From contig NC_014306.1 in NCBI RefSeq assembly GCF_000196615.1, positions 3,100,001-3,164,000 on the forward strand: a stretch of DNA of 64,000 bases, given 5' to 3'. A model generated the notes under the pieces. That model did not search any database, was not told where the DNA came from, and saw nothing but the letters and a program-made list of their open reading frames with translations. Both the position numbers and the translations under genes were made by a program. The stretch comes from Erwinia billingiae Eb661 (GTDB lineage: Bacteria > Pseudomonadota > Gammaproteobacteria > Enterobacterales > Enterobacteriaceae). Of the stretch, positions 10,190 to 18,494 are shown piece after piece; within the stretch, counting starts at the first letter, position 1; every line of letters begins with the position of its first letter.

Positions 10190-10546
10190 TTATACCGCAC
10201 CTGCCTCTGGTGTTCCCTGATGGAATGCCAGCTCCCATCGCTCCCTGTCAGAATACATCCAGCAGGAAGAACGCAGGGATGCTCGGCTGCCGTCCGAATT
10301 GTACGTCTTGTAGTGCAAAATGGCGCAGTACTCCCCCATGCTGATCAGCCGGAAATCACTGCTAAGAATGATCGTAGGACTTAATTCGCCAGTCAGAGAT
10401 GCTATCGTCTCCGCGCGGTCAACTATTACGCCTGACCGTGTAATTTCCCGAAATTCCGGATGCAAAATCTGTTCAAGCCATTTCCGATCATTCCTCCGGG
10501 CACCGTGAAGACTGCATTCAAGTGCTTTTAGCTTTTCCAGGAGCAT
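10190..10546 (-). CDS. DUF4440/NTF2-like fold small protein
   Basis: 118 residues from the ATG at 10546, preceded by GGTGAG; the in-frame ATG at 10591 is possible but has no ribosome site. The pattern Leu-Glu-x-x-Leu-His ... Trp-Leu-Glu-Gln-Ile-Leu-His-Pro-Glu-Phe-Arg-Glu-Ile, then Gly-Val-Ile-Val-Asp-Arg and later strands, is typical of DUF4440/SnoaL-like cone-fold proteins. Such proteins bind small hydrophobic ligands or act as isomerases or cyclases; no catalytic role can be assigned. It stands alone between the IS and the TetR gene. Confidence 0.65.
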   Translation of the reverse strand: MLLEKLKALECSLHGARRNDRKWLEQILHPEFREITRSGVIVDRAETIASLTGELSPTIILSSDFRLISMGEYCAILHYKTYNSDGSRASLRSSCWMYSDRERWELAFHQGTPEAGAV

Positions 10547-10722
10547 TCTGCTCACCCTAATTGAACCCTGACAGTTGAAGGAATTTATCATAACATCCCA
10601 AGGCTAATCTTTAATGGCCCCGAGGGGTAACCTACGCTTTTGGCACAGGACTACCCACGACAATACCAAAGGGCATCTATGAGCAAGGAGCGGACTCTGT
10701 TGCTTTGGATTAAATCATCTTC

Positions 10723-11337
10723 TCAGCATGGTTTAAAATCACAACCAGAGGGGGGTTCTGCAAAAAGAATGTCTGGTAAAGTCTGCGTCAGAAAGTCATA
10801 AGAATTCGTGCACCCTTCTATGCGTATACGTACCATCACTCCTTCATAACTATGAATGAGCAGCTTTGCCGCGCTTTCCGGTGACATCACCGGCGATAAA
10901 GTCTGAGCATGCTGAGCGTCATTAAATACGTTTATCAGATCGCGCTCCCAGCAGGAAAAAAACGACAGCAGTTTTTGCCGAATTTTTTCACTGTTTACCG
11001 AACTTGTGTGTCCAATAATACCCGCCAGGCAGCCTGTTGCTTCAGGTTCTCGCTCAATATATTCCCTGTGCCCGTTAAGCCAGCTCATCAGGCGCATGCG
11101 AGGAATCATGGTACTGTCCAGCAATGTATCCGTCCGTAGTTGAGCAAAAGTCTCGATATAAGCGTCAAGCGTGGCACAGGCAAATTCTTCTTTACTCGGA
11201 AAGAGATTATAAAAAGACCCTTTAGGCATGCCTGCCTCGCTCAGAATCGTCGTGATCCCCCCGCCTTCATAACCCTCCCTCATGAAAACTCGTATACCAG
11301 CGTTCAAAAGACGTTTGCGCGTATCACTTTTCGCCAT
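10723..11337 (-). CDS. TetR/AcrR-family repressor
   Basis: 204 residues. The N-terminal TetR helix-turn-helix (residues ~5-50) contains Gly-Gly-Ile-Thr-Thr-Ile-Leu-Ser-Glu-Ala-Gly and Gly-Ser-Phe-Tyr-Asn-Leu-Phe-Pro-Ser-Lys-Glu, close to the YjdC/NemR-like branch with a Cys-containing ligand domain (TetR_C_16 type). It is divergent from the EamA transporter gene 54 bp away, so it likely represses that gene and itself from this short gap. Confidence 0.92.
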   Translation of the reverse strand: MAKSDTRKRLLNAGIRVFMREGYEGGGITTILSEAGMPKGSFYNLFPSKEEFACATLDAYIETFAQLRTDTLLDSTMIPRMRLMSWLNGHREYIEREPEATGCLAGIIGHTSSVNSEKIRQKLLSFFSCWERDLINVFNDAQHAQTLSPVMSPESAAKLLIHSYEGVMVRIRIEGCTNSYDFLTQTLPDILFAEPPSGCDFKPC

Positions 11338-11391
11338 AATAATTAGACCATTCTACTTTTTTTATAAGACTAACACAGGCAGGGATTAAAG

Positions 11392-12288
11392 ATGCCACTT
11401 ATTAAAACCCTCAGCAGGCACACTCTGGGGCTGATTATGGTGTGCCTTTCGGCCATCCTGTGGAGCTCAGCGGGATTTTTCGTGAGAATGATCGATATGA
11501 ACACATGGGCTATGGTCGCATGGCGCTCACTGTTTGCTTTCCTGTCGCTGATTCTTCTGCTTGCATGGGGCGGGTATCTACGCCGCTTTTCATTCCGTAA
11601 TGATGTGGGCTTAAAAGGGCTGATAACGGCTGCTGTAATGGCAATTTCCATGTTCTGCTACGTAGCGGCACTGAAACTCACCAGCGTCGCAGGCGTGATG
11701 ACCGTCTATGCCACAATCCCTTTTTTTGCTATGGGGTTGGGCTGGCTGATACAGAGTAAAAAAATTACGAAACGCGCGCTTATCTCCGCAGCAGTTAGCC
11801 TCGTCGGCGTTGTAGTTATGGCTGCCTCCGCATCGGGTTCAGGCGATACGGCAGGTAACGCTCTGGCTCTGATAATGACTGCCGGGTTTGCCGCCAGCAT
11901 AGTTATGTCCGGAAAGTGGCCGGAAATGAACCTGCCTGCAGTCACAGCTCTGGCTTGCGCCCTCTGCGGAGTGTTCTGCTTTGCGATGATGCCGCAGGGT
12001 CTCCCTGTTCCAGGTACGCATGACATCTTATGGTTAATTGCTTTTGCGCTGTCCACGCAGAGTATGAGCTATCTATTGTTCATGGCAGGAAGCCGGCATC
12101 TTGACCCTGCAGAGGCCAGTCTGATTGCACAAGCTGACATCGTATTGGGGCCCATGTGGGTCTGGGTGTTCTTCAGTGAATTGCCAGCCAATAATACGTT
12201 GTTGGGTGGGGCAATAACCTTTGTTGCAGTCACAGGTTACCTTGCAGGTGAGTATTACCTGAAAAGAAATTCGGCACGGAAAAACTGA
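11392..12288 (+). CDS. EamA-family (DMT) transporter
   Basis: 298 residues, ten predicted membrane helices made of two EamA repeats of five. The first repeat starts Leu-Gly-Leu-Ile-Met-Val-Cys-Leu-Ser-Ala-Ile-Leu-Trp-Ser-Ser-Ala-Gly-Phe, the second after residue ~150, ending with the typical Gly-Gly-Ala-Ile-Thr-Phe-Val-Ala-Val-Thr-Gly. AGGGAT precedes the ATG at good distance. Probable exporter of amino acids or metabolites under the divergent TetR repressor. Confidence 0.9.
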   Translation: MPLIKTLSRHTLGLIMVCLSAILWSSAGFFVRMIDMNTWAMVAWRSLFAFLSLILLLAWGGYLRRFSFRNDVGLKGLITAAVMAISMFCYVAALKLTSVAGVMTVYATIPFFAMGLGWLIQSKKITKRALISAAVSLVGVVVMAASASGSGDTAGNALALIMTAGFAASIVMSGKWPEMNLPAVTALACALCGVFCFAMMPQGLPVPGTHDILWLIAFALSTQSMSYLLFMAGSRHLDPAEASLIAQADIVLGPMWVWVFFSELPANNTLLGGAITFVAVTGYLAGEYYLKRNSARKN

Positions 12289-12407
12289 TCGCTTTCGTTG
12301 TGTAAGGATATACCTGATCTTTTACAAATCACTCGCTTACAACTTCCGCTTCTGGCACAAATCGGACATTGCTGACAGGCATACCCGGGCGGGACAAATA
12401 CAGTAAT

Positions 12408-12429
12408 GGACACAACCGTAATTCTGTCC
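12408..12429 (+). repeat. Repeat P, copy 1 (22-bp dyad)
   Basis: Begins GGACACA and ends ATTCTGTCC, an inverted repeat GGACA ... TGTCC with a 12-bp centre. Identical length to copies at 13152 and 13673. Confidence 0.65.
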
Positions 12430-12465
12430 GGTTCTTGTACCTTGCTGGCATTACGACAGCTGCAG

Positions 12466-12507
12466 CTGCGCGGCCAGCCTGAAATCTGCTGGCATACTTT
12501 GCGCTCG
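12466..12507 (+). repeat. Repeat Q, copy 1 (42 bp)
   Basis: Shares with copy 2 (13058-13099) the run CTGCGCGGCCAGCCTGAAAT and, after one mismatch, CTGGCATACT and GCGC; only three differences in 42 bp. Confidence 0.75.
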
Positions 12508-12552
12508 ATGCGCCGGTGAACACGGCCCGCTGCTGGCATCTTCACACATAAC

Positions 12553-12629
12553 CAGTACTGTAAAAGTCCCGTAATACCGTGTCGCCCGGACATTTTATGT
12601 ACCGTTTGGCCGCTACCATTCAGTACTTT
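12553..12629 (+). repeat. Repeat R, copy 1 (77 bp)
   Basis: Starts with the palindrome CAGTACTG and ends with CAGTACTTT; the 77-bp unit matches 12950-13029 nearly throughout apart from a short variable stretch after GTCGCCCGG. Ends of this kind resemble a miniature mobile unit but no target duplication is evident. Confidence 0.8.
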
Positions 12630-12949
12630 CACTGTTTTTATTTATTTTATTCCCAGGAATCGCAGAAAAAACCCCGCCACACCTGTCCTATTTCGTCGAT
12701 ATCATGGCAAAATACCCCAATATCGCCCATCGTCGGCCATCTTTGCCAAACCTCGCACCCGACATCCCAGAGTGTGAATGTGTAAAATATTATCTATTTA
12801 TCAATAACTTAATGCGTCATTGTTCTAAGTATAAATCCATATGGCGGCGAGATACTTGCCCTGAAACAAAATCCGGTATTCGGATGGATTTGGGGCCATC
12901 TGCCCGCCATATAGTTTTATAAGCTGATACATATACATTTCCTCATTAT

Positions 12950-13029
12950 CAGTACTGTAAAAGTCCCGTAATACCGTGTCGCCCGGTCATTTTCAAACCA
13001 CCGTTTGGCCGCTACCATTCAGTACTTTT
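12950..13029 (+). repeat. Repeat R, copy 2 (80 bp)
   Basis: Second copy of repeat R in the same orientation, 397 bp downstream of copy 1, with three extra bases in the middle. Confidence 0.8.
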
Positions 13030-13057
13030 CGTCCTGCTGACAGATGCGCCATCGCAC

Positions 13058-13099
13058 CTGCGCGGCCAGCCTGAAATCTACTGGCATACTCTGCGCCCG
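13058..13099 (+). repeat. Repeat Q, copy 2 (42 bp)
   Basis: Second copy of repeat Q, here after repeat R rather than before it. Confidence 0.75.
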
Positions 13100-13151
13100 T
13101 GCGGTCGCAGGACTGCTGGCAGACCGTCCTTTCTTCATTTTCCCGCTACCT

Positions 13152-13173
13152 GGACACAATGGGTATTCTGTCC
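13152..13173 (+). repeat. Repeat P, copy 2, upstream of the GNAT gene
   Basis: GGACACA ... TATTCTGTCC, followed by a TATGCAG motif that also follows copy 3. It ends 32 bp before the GNAT start codon. Confidence 0.7.
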
Positions 13174-13205
13174 AGACTATGCAGACTGAAATCACTGGAA
13201 CAATC

Positions 13206-13658
13206 ATGAAAATCCAACTCACAAACATCACCCCGGACTGCCCTGGATTTGCTGAGTTAAGATCGCAGAGCATGGCTGAAGGATTTAACATGCTGCGCAG
13301 ACTGGAAGAAAACTGGCTTAGCGGGCAGAACCGCTTTGACAGGCCCGGAGAAAAAGTAATTGGGGCTTCTGTCGATGGATTAATCGTCGGCGTGTGTGGA
13401 CTCAACATCGATCCATTTACGCTAAAAACTGGCATTGGCCGTCTACGCCATCTCTATGTAGATTCAGGATGGAGAAAAAGGCAGATTGGCAGCGCCCTTC
13501 TCAATGAAATTATTAAGGATTCTGGTCGCTGGTTTGATTTCATCAACACAAACGCTCCTCCATCGGCTTTCACCTTCTATGAACGAGCTGGCTTTGTTGC
13601 TTTAACTGGCATAGAAAAAGTCACGCACCGCCTATGCCTCAGAGACACAGCGCGATAA
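13206..13658 (+). CDS. GNAT-family N-acetyltransferase
   Basis: 150 residues from the ATG at 13206; the open frame begins earlier but crosses repeats Q and P. The acetyl-CoA loop is seen as Leu-Tyr-Val-Asp-Ser-Gly-Trp-Arg-Lys-Arg-Gln-Ile-Gly-Ser-Ala-Leu (residues ~80-97, Arg-x-x-x-Ile-Gly form) and the C-terminal Phe-Tyr-Glu-Arg-Ala-Gly-Phe motif is complete. Substrate unknown. It is a lone gene between P copies 2 and 3, an arrangement like a small cassette. Confidence 0.85.
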   Translation: MKIQLTNITPDCPGFAELRSQSMAEGFNMLRRLEENWLSGQNRFDRPGEKVIGASVDGLIVGVCGLNIDPFTLKTGIGRLRHLYVDSGWRKRQIGSALLNEIIKDSGRWFDFINTNAPPSAFTFYERAGFVALTGIEKVTHRLCLRDTAR

Positions 13659-13672
13659 TACAGTCACGTCTT

Positions 13673-13694
13673 GGACACACTGCATATTCTGTCC
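13673..13694 (+). repeat. Repeat P, copy 3, downstream of the GNAT gene
   Basis: GGACACA ... TATTCTGTCC again, starting 15 bp after the GNAT stop and followed by ATATGCAG. With copy 2 it brackets the gene as direct repeats 521 bp apart. Further right, at 13750-13775, lies an AAAAGCGGACCTTG run related to half of the palindrome at 12346. Confidence 0.7.
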
Positions 13695-13878
13695 AAATAT
13701 GCAGAACGGCGTTTTAAACATCTTCAGAATTCAAAGTAACTAACTGGCAGCTTTGAGCGAAAAGCGGACCTTGTTTATGGATTGTATGGTGTTGAGGGGG
13801 GACCTCATACAAACAACTACTCAGCAATTAAGCCTTCATAACCAGAAAGCTTAATTGCCAGAGAATGCGCGAAGAGTT

Positions 13879-14832
13879 TCAGTTCAGAAAAGGAGGATTC
13901 TCTTCAGAGAACCAGCCGGGAACGTACTCGCTCCAGCTGAACTTCCACAAAGCCTCTTCTTTGCGAAGCTCAATTCGATAATGAGCACCGTACATCCACT
14001 CACCATTCTTATTTTTTATCTGTCCTGGTATTAAGCGCCCCGTCCACATTTCAGCTGTTTTACCGTCTGTTCTGAGGGTGATTTTTAGTGGGACACCATA
14101 ATGCTGCATCCAGGGCCAGTGACGACGAAACTCTTTAAGCGATCCTACAATACTGTGCAGACCTTTTAATGGTCCCAGTGGAGGGAATTGTCCGCAAGCA
14201 TCTAAGGTGTAACAGGTCCGGAACTGGCTAAAATCATTCTGGTCAATCCCCCACGAATAACGTGAATACGACTCCTCAATTTGCTCTTCCTCAGTCGCCT
14301 TTATCTGGTTCTGCGCAATGCAATGCCAGGGGGAATCCAGCTCACTGACCAGAACAGGTGGCGCATCTCCCGGACGCCACCCCTGTTGCCCAGGAGGCAG
14401 ACGCCAGTTAACCAGATAATCAGTATCACCTTCCGCCCAGCCGATGTTTATAAGCACTTCGGTCAGCTTCCAGCCATCAGACTCTGCTTTCAGCGTCAGT
14501 CGCAACACTGCGCCAAACAGGGCAACGGGATTATATTTTGCGCCTGGTGCTACCTCACCATACAGATAGGCGCTTACCATGGCGGTCCCTTCTCCGTCCG
14601 CAGCCGCGTAAAAATTAGAGGTCACCAGATTTAGATGCTTTTCAGAGGATGTATCTTCACGTAACGCTGCGATTAATGCTGATTTACCATGAAGTATGCC
14701 TTTGTGGCTGCTTCTGAGTTTGACCGTTTCAGCCACAGAGCAATCCGTATCGGCCCAGTGGCCGGATTCCCAGTTTTTTCGAAGTGTTTCCATAAAACTG
14801 AGTGCATCTGAGCGGCTAAGAGGGGTAATCAT
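13879..14832 (-). CDS. Two-domain NTF2/SnoaL-fold protein
   Basis: 317 residues that split into two cone-fold halves. The first (to ~165) has His-Lys-Gly-Ile-Leu-His-Gly-Lys-Ser-Ala-Leu; the second (from ~180) begins Glu-Glu-Gln-Ile-Glu-Glu-Ser-Tyr-Ser-Arg-Tyr-Ser-Trp-Gly-Ile-Asp and ends with a strand containing Tyr-Gly-Ala-His-Tyr-Arg-Ile-Glu-Leu. Both halves look like SnoaL_4-type domains. AGGAGA precedes the ATG. It follows the EthD gene with a 108-bp gap in the same direction and may be the last gene of the flavoenzyme operon. No defined activity; a ligand-binding, dehydratase or isomerase role is possible. Confidence 0.7.
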   Translation of the reverse strand: MITPLSRSDALSFMETLRKNWESGHWADTDCSVAETVKLRSSHKGILHGKSALIAALREDTSSEKHLNLVTSNFYAAADGEGTAMVSAYLYGEVAPGAKYNPVALFGAVLRLTLKAESDGWKLTEVLINIGWAEGDTDYLVNWRLPPGQQGWRPGDAPPVLVSELDSPWHCIAQNQIKATEEEQIEESYSRYSWGIDQNDFSQFRTCYTLDACGQFPPLGPLKGLHSIVGSLKEFRRHWPWMQHYGVPLKITLRTDGKTAEMWTGRLIPGQIKNKNGEWMYGAHYRIELRKEEALWKFSWSEYVPGWFSEENPPFLN

Positions 14833-14940
14833 TGAATATCTCCTGTCTGTACAGCGCCTGTTTTCGATATTTCTCTGTCTGATGTGTGCATTTTGACGGT
14901 CCGGAAGTAACCAACGCGATCGCAGGCTAAGAGTGATGTC

Positions 14941-15267
14941 TTAACGCTTTCTGATTTCGGTGATGTAGGTAATGGCGGCGCTATCGACAAAGTTCGGCAC
15001 ATCCCGGAAGGCTTCCTGACCAACCGGCGAATCAAATGCAGCCACGGCATCTTCGATGGAGTCGAACCATAATTCAGAAAACCCATCTACCGGGGCATCC
15101 GGGTATTTTTCCCGATCGACGGGATTTAAAACGTAGCCCCGTAATCCCGGCAAACGCAGAGCAATTTCCGTGTGTACTTCATCCCAGTGCTTTACAAAGT
15201 CTTCAAAACTCTGTCCTTTTTTACGAATAAGAAAGCCCACATGCTTGAAGCCGTTTAAAGTTGTCAT
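14941..15267 (-). CDS. EthD-domain protein (dimeric alpha+beta barrel)
   Basis: 108 residues with the EthD pattern: Gly-Phe-Leu-Ile-Arg-Lys-Lys-Gly-Gln-Ser-Phe-Glu-Asp-Phe-Val-Lys-His-Trp-Asp near the N terminus, a central Gly-Leu-Arg-Gly-Tyr, then Phe-Ser-Glu-Leu-Trp-Phe-Asp. EthD proteins accompany oxygenases acting on ethers, aromatics and polyketide quinones, some being cyclases or decarboxylases. AGGAGA ribosome site. The gene sits after the LLM-OYE pair on the same strand. Confidence 0.85.
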   Translation of the reverse strand: MTTLNGFKHVGFLIRKKGQSFEDFVKHWDEVHTEIALRLPGLRGYVLNPVDREKYPDAPVDGFSELWFDSIEDAVAAFDSPVGQEAFRDVPNFVDSAAITYITEIRKR

Positions 15268-15419
15268 CGTATTCTCCTGTGTGCAGTGTCCTGCAATTTA
15301 TTGTTTGGAAAGGCGTTATTAATTAATCTGGTGCAACTGGACCCAATGCCATTTACATGACCAGTAGCAGGTTAGTGCTGCCTGATGTGCCCGCGCCTGG
15401 ACGGTTCACTGGCTGCGCC

Positions 15420-16514
15420 TCAGTCATGATCTTCACCATGGAAGGGATAATCGGTATAGCCTTCTTCCCCACCGCCGTAATAGGAACTTCGCCTGGCCAT
15501 AGTCAGTGGCCAGCCCTTGCGCACCCGCTCAACAAAATCTGGATTGGCGATAAACGGACTGCCAAAAGCCGCAAGATCGGTCAGTCCATCGTCGATAAGT
15601 GCCGCGGCCTGAGCGGGAGTAAGACCACCTGCGAGGATAAGCGTGCCACGCCATACCTGTCGGAAATCGCGCAACAGGCCGTTAAACATCACGGGCCCCT
15701 GGGCCATCAGGTGGACATAAGCTATCCCTCTGCGGCTAAGCTCCTTACCGATATAAAGATAGGTTTCCGAGGTATCGGCGTAATGAGCCATGTCCTGAAG
15801 TTGATTACAGGGGGAAAGGCGCACGCCCGTCCGGCTTGTACCAATTTCATCTGAAATGGCGTCAACAATTTCAAGAAGAAGGCGCGTACGGTTTGCCAGG
15901 CTTCCGCCGCCGTAGCCGTCATCGCGCGTATTCAGTACAGGATTAATGAATTGTTCAATGAGATAGCCATTGGCACCATGCACCTCCACGCCATCAAACC
16001 CCGCCGAAATGGCGTTGGCAGCGGCATTGCGAAAATCAGCCACTATCTGCTTAATCTCTTCAGTCAGCAGGGCGCGGGGCGGGCTTGCAGTAACCGTTGC
16101 AGGTTCACCATTTTCATCCCAGGCAAAGGCGCTCCCACCCTGAACGGAGACGGAACTGACAGGGTGCTGCCCCTCAGGCTGGAGGCTGGTATGAGATACC
16201 CGTCCAACATGCCAGAGCTGAGCAAATATTTTTCCTCCTTTCTTATGCACGGCCTGTGTGACTGGCAGCCAGGCTTCAACATGACTGTCGAGATAGATCC
16301 CCGGATTAAAGAGATAGCCAGTGCCTTCGCGAGAGACCGGTAAACCTTCTGAAATAATTAATCCGGCGCTGGCACGTTGTGCGTAATAAAGTGCCGTTAA
16401 GGCATCAGCATGCTCGTCCCGTGCGCGGGAGCGCGTCATGGGCGCCATGATAAAGCGGTTTTTCAGCGTGATATCGCCGAGCCTGTAGCCGGTAAATAGC
16501 TTTTTCATAGCCAT
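15420..16514 (-). CDS. Old Yellow Enzyme family alkene reductase (NemA-like), copy 1
   Basis: 364-residue FMN-dependent ene-reductase using NADPH to reduce activated C=C bonds or nitro groups. A Met-Ala-Pro-Met-Thr-Arg-Ser-Arg-Ala stretch (23-31) contacts FMN; substrate-binding His179 and Asn182 and the proton donor Tyr184 are present in Val-His-Gly-Ala-Asn-Gly-Tyr. The C-terminal Gly-Tyr-Thr-Asp-Tyr-Pro is typical. The start overlaps the stop of the LLM gene (TGATG), showing translational coupling. A second copy lies 3 kb away; they are diverged paralogues. Confidence 0.93.
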   Translation of the reverse strand: MAMKKLFTGYRLGDITLKNRFIMAPMTRSRARDEHADALTALYYAQRASAGLIISEGLPVSREGTGYLFNPGIYLDSHVEAWLPVTQAVHKKGGKIFAQLWHVGRVSHTSLQPEGQHPVSSVSVQGGSAFAWDENGEPATVTASPPRALLTEEIKQIVADFRNAAANAISAGFDGVEVHGANGYLIEQFINPVLNTRDDGYGGGSLANRTRLLLEIVDAISDEIGTSRTGVRLSPCNQLQDMAHYADTSETYLYIGKELSRRGIAYVHLMAQGPVMFNGLLRDFRQVWRGTLILAGGLTPAQAAALIDDGLTDLAAFGSPFIANPDFVERVRKGWPLTMARRSSYYGGGEEGYTDYPFHGEDHD

Positions 16515-17509
16515 CAGTTCCAGGCTTCAGCGATGAGCTGATGTGACCTGATCCTTGCATCGGCATCATGTATCCACGAATTCACCATAATTTCATCCGC
16601 ACCGGTACGGCGGACCAGGTCATTCAGGCCGGTCCGGACGGTCTCTTTTGTGCCCCACACCGATTCACGCAGCTGAGTCAGTACGCGCTGAGCCTCTACC
16701 GGATGCCAGAGCGCATTCATATCGTCTACCGGCTTCGGTAATTTCACCTCAACGCCCCGCCCAAGATTTACAAACTTCTGCAGTTCGGTAGTCGCCAGAT
16801 AGTCTGCTTCGCTCTGGTTTTCAGCGGCGACGACGTTGACGCAAATCATCACATACGGTTCGGCAAGCGATTCTGATGGGCGGAAGCCTGAACGATAGGT
16901 ATCAATGGCAGCGAGCATGGCATCGGGCGCAAAGTGAGAGGCAAAAACAAGGGGCAAACCTTTCTGCGCCGCCAGCTGTGCACTGAAGGTACTCGAACCC
17001 AGCAACCACAACGGAATATCGAGTCCCGCACCTGGCACGGCCGTAATACGCTGTCCGCGTTGTGCAGGCGCAAGAAAATGCTGTAGTTCATCCAGCATGT
17101 CGGGGAAGTCGAGTCCCTTGGCGCGGGTTTCACGGCGCAGCGCCTGCAATGTTTCCTGGTCAGTGCCCGGCGCACGGCCCAGTCCTAAATCAACGCGGCC
17201 CGGATACATAATCTCAAGCGTGCCAAACTGCTCAGCGACAACAAGCGGTGCATGGTTTGGCAGCATAATGCCACCCGAGCCAATACGAATTTTTTCAGTT
17301 TTTGCGCCGATATGGCTGAGTATCACCGCCGTCGCCGCGCTGGCGATATCGACCATATTGTGATGCTCTGCCATCCAGAAACGGTGATACCCGGCTTTTT
17401 CGGCCGCCTGCGCCAGCCGCACGCTGTTGGTAATGGCGTCAGAAAGGGTATTGCCTTCGGTAATGGGTGCCAGGTCAAGCAGTGACAGGGGGATTGTTTT
17501 CTCTTTCAT
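16514..17509 (-). CDS. LLM-class flavin-dependent oxidoreductase (YhbW-like)
   Basis: Luciferase-like TIM-barrel flavoprotein of 331 residues from the ATG at 17509 (GGAG 6 bp upstream; ATG at 17512 and an open frame to 17557 are alternatives). It has Met-Ala-Glu-His-His-Asn near residue 50, [15 protein letters not shown] and [13 protein letters not shown], the group-1 LLM signature. These use reduced FMN and oxygen for monooxygenation. First gene of the minus-strand set LLM-OYE-EthD-NTF2. Confidence 0.92.
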   Translation of the reverse strand: MKEKTIPLSLLDLAPITEGNTLSDAITNSVRLAQAAEKAGYHRFWMAEHHNMVDIASAATAVILSHIGAKTEKIRIGSGGIMLPNHAPLVVAEQFGTLEIMYPGRVDLGLGRAPGTDQETLQALRRETRAKGLDFPDMLDELQHFLAPAQRGQRITAVPGAGLDIPLWLLGSSTFSAQLAAQKGLPLVFASHFAPDAMLAAIDTYRSGFRPSESLAEPYVMICVNVVAAENQSEADYLATTELQKFVNLGRGVEVKLPKPVDDMNALWHPVEAQRVLTQLRESVWGTKETVRTGLNDLVRRTGADEIMVNSWIHDADARIRSHQLIAEAWN

Positions 17510-17613
17510 CATTATCTCCACATCGCCGGAACAGTCGTCCGGAGGTAAATTAATCATTTCGGAAATTACTATGATTGTTTTTACACGGATGATAAATCGG
17601 GTTTCGGTCGCAT

Positions 17614-17638
17614 CTATGCGGACTTAGATTCTACAATC
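17614..17638. promoter_or_regulatory. Candidate operator A (TAGATTCTA motif) in the LLM / NTF2 divergent gap
   Basis: CTATG-N3-ACTTAGATTCTACAATC lies about 105 bp before the LLM start and about 100 bp before the divergent gene at 17738. It contains the palindrome TAGATTCTA and resembles elements before the second OYE gene and the MFS gene. Placement and dyad suit the LysR protein encoded at 18495. Confidence 0.5.
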
Positions 17639-17700
17639 CTGTTTCTTCTTTAGGGGTATCTTTGATGTCTTACTCTGCGTCAACAAACCAAAACCACCTG

Positions 17701-17727
17701 CGACACGACACGACAGACAGACAGACA
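17701..17727 (+). repeat. Tandem microsatellite: CGACA x3 then GACA x3
   Basis: Three CGACA units (17701-17715) run straight into three GACA units (17716-17727), ending at the AGGA ribosome site of the gene starting at 17738. The tract is within the 5' leader, where slippage would change leader length and spacing to any upstream element. Confidence 0.85.
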
Positions 17728-17737
17728 AGGAAAAACC

Positions 17738-18472
17738 ATGACTGAAGAGCAGATTTGGAAAGCCCGGTATTACTCGGCATGTGATATTGCCCATCGCTGG
17801 TTTGCTTTTTTTGAGGGACAAACAGAGGAGGTCAGCCGGCATCTGGATATTTTTACTCCGTACGTCAGGCTGGTTCATGCCGGCACGCATCTTCTGGCCG
17901 AGGGAAAAGACGGAATGGATAGCTGGTTGAAAAGCCTGCCATACGAAAAGGGCTCGCACTTTATCCGGCGCTTTGAATTTATTCCCGGCCAGGAAAACGA
18001 GGCAACCGTTAATATGGATATTGGCTACCAGAGGGTCGAAAGTGATTTGACGGTGGGAGGGGCACTTTCGGAATACCGGACAACGCTCTTATTCGGTGAG
18101 GGAGAGGACGCTTTTTTTACTTTCATGCAGAAAACTCCCGTATATCAAAACCCTGATAAGGTATTCCGTGAGTCATTCAGTGAAAACCGGGTACATTCGT
18201 TTATAGCCCGTTTCTTTCAGCTTATGCTGACCGCAAGGTCTGGGGCTGTTTCAACGATCGTTTCCGGGAAAGCCGATGAGAATACACGGCAGAATTTACC
18301 CGCATTTTTACGCAGTGCCGATCCCGACGGGATAAGTATTGAAGAGACAGACATTCTGGCGATGAAGAGCACCCTGTTACTTCCTGTAGATGGTACTGAA
18401 CGGAGACTCTGCCTGGAACTGGCTGAAGAGGGAGGCCGCTACCTCGTCATTCGTCACGCAGACTGGTCCTGA
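17738..18472 (+). CDS. NTF2/SnoaL-fold protein of unknown role
   Basis: 244 residues. The first ~140 resemble a cone-fold domain (Ala-His-Arg-Trp-Phe-Ala-Phe-Phe-Glu-Gly, then Arg-Leu-Val-His-Ala-Gly-Thr-His-Leu); the rest looks like a second, more diverged copy starting Ser-Phe-Ser-Glu-Asn-Arg-Val-His-Ser-Phe. AAGGA lies 7 bp before the ATG, directly after the microsatellite. The LysR gene follows 22 bp downstream, so the two are probably co-transcribed. I do not recognise a specific family. Confidence 0.6.
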   Translation: MTEEQIWKARYYSACDIAHRWFAFFEGQTEEVSRHLDIFTPYVRLVHAGTHLLAEGKDGMDSWLKSLPYEKGSHFIRRFEFIPGQENEATVNMDIGYQRVESDLTVGGALSEYRTTLLFGEGEDAFFTFMQKTPVYQNPDKVFRESFSENRVHSFIARFFQLMLTARSGAVSTIVSGKADENTRQNLPAFLRSADPDGISIEETDILAMKSTLLLPVDGTERRLCLELAEEGGRYLVIRHADWS

Positions 18473-18494
18473 AGCACTTAACGGAATATTCAAC

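Larger units (their letters stand above)
12289..13205 (+). other. Gene-free, repeat-rich stretch upstream of the GNAT gene
   Basis: 917 bp without a convincing gene. It holds two copies each of three short sequence blocks (listed separately), in mirrored order P1-Q1-R1 then R2-Q2-P2 but on the same strand. At 12346-12370 stands a copy of an imperfect palindrome (TCCGCTTCTGGCACAAATCGGA) that also formed the IS30 target at 22 kb. Base composition of 12780-12950 is more A/T-rich than the surroundings. Confidence 0.6.

Noticed and set aside
12408..13694. Repeat P as integron attC or CRISPR repeat
   Set aside because: No GTTRRRY-type core, no integrase, only three copies at irregular distances of 744 and 521 bp.
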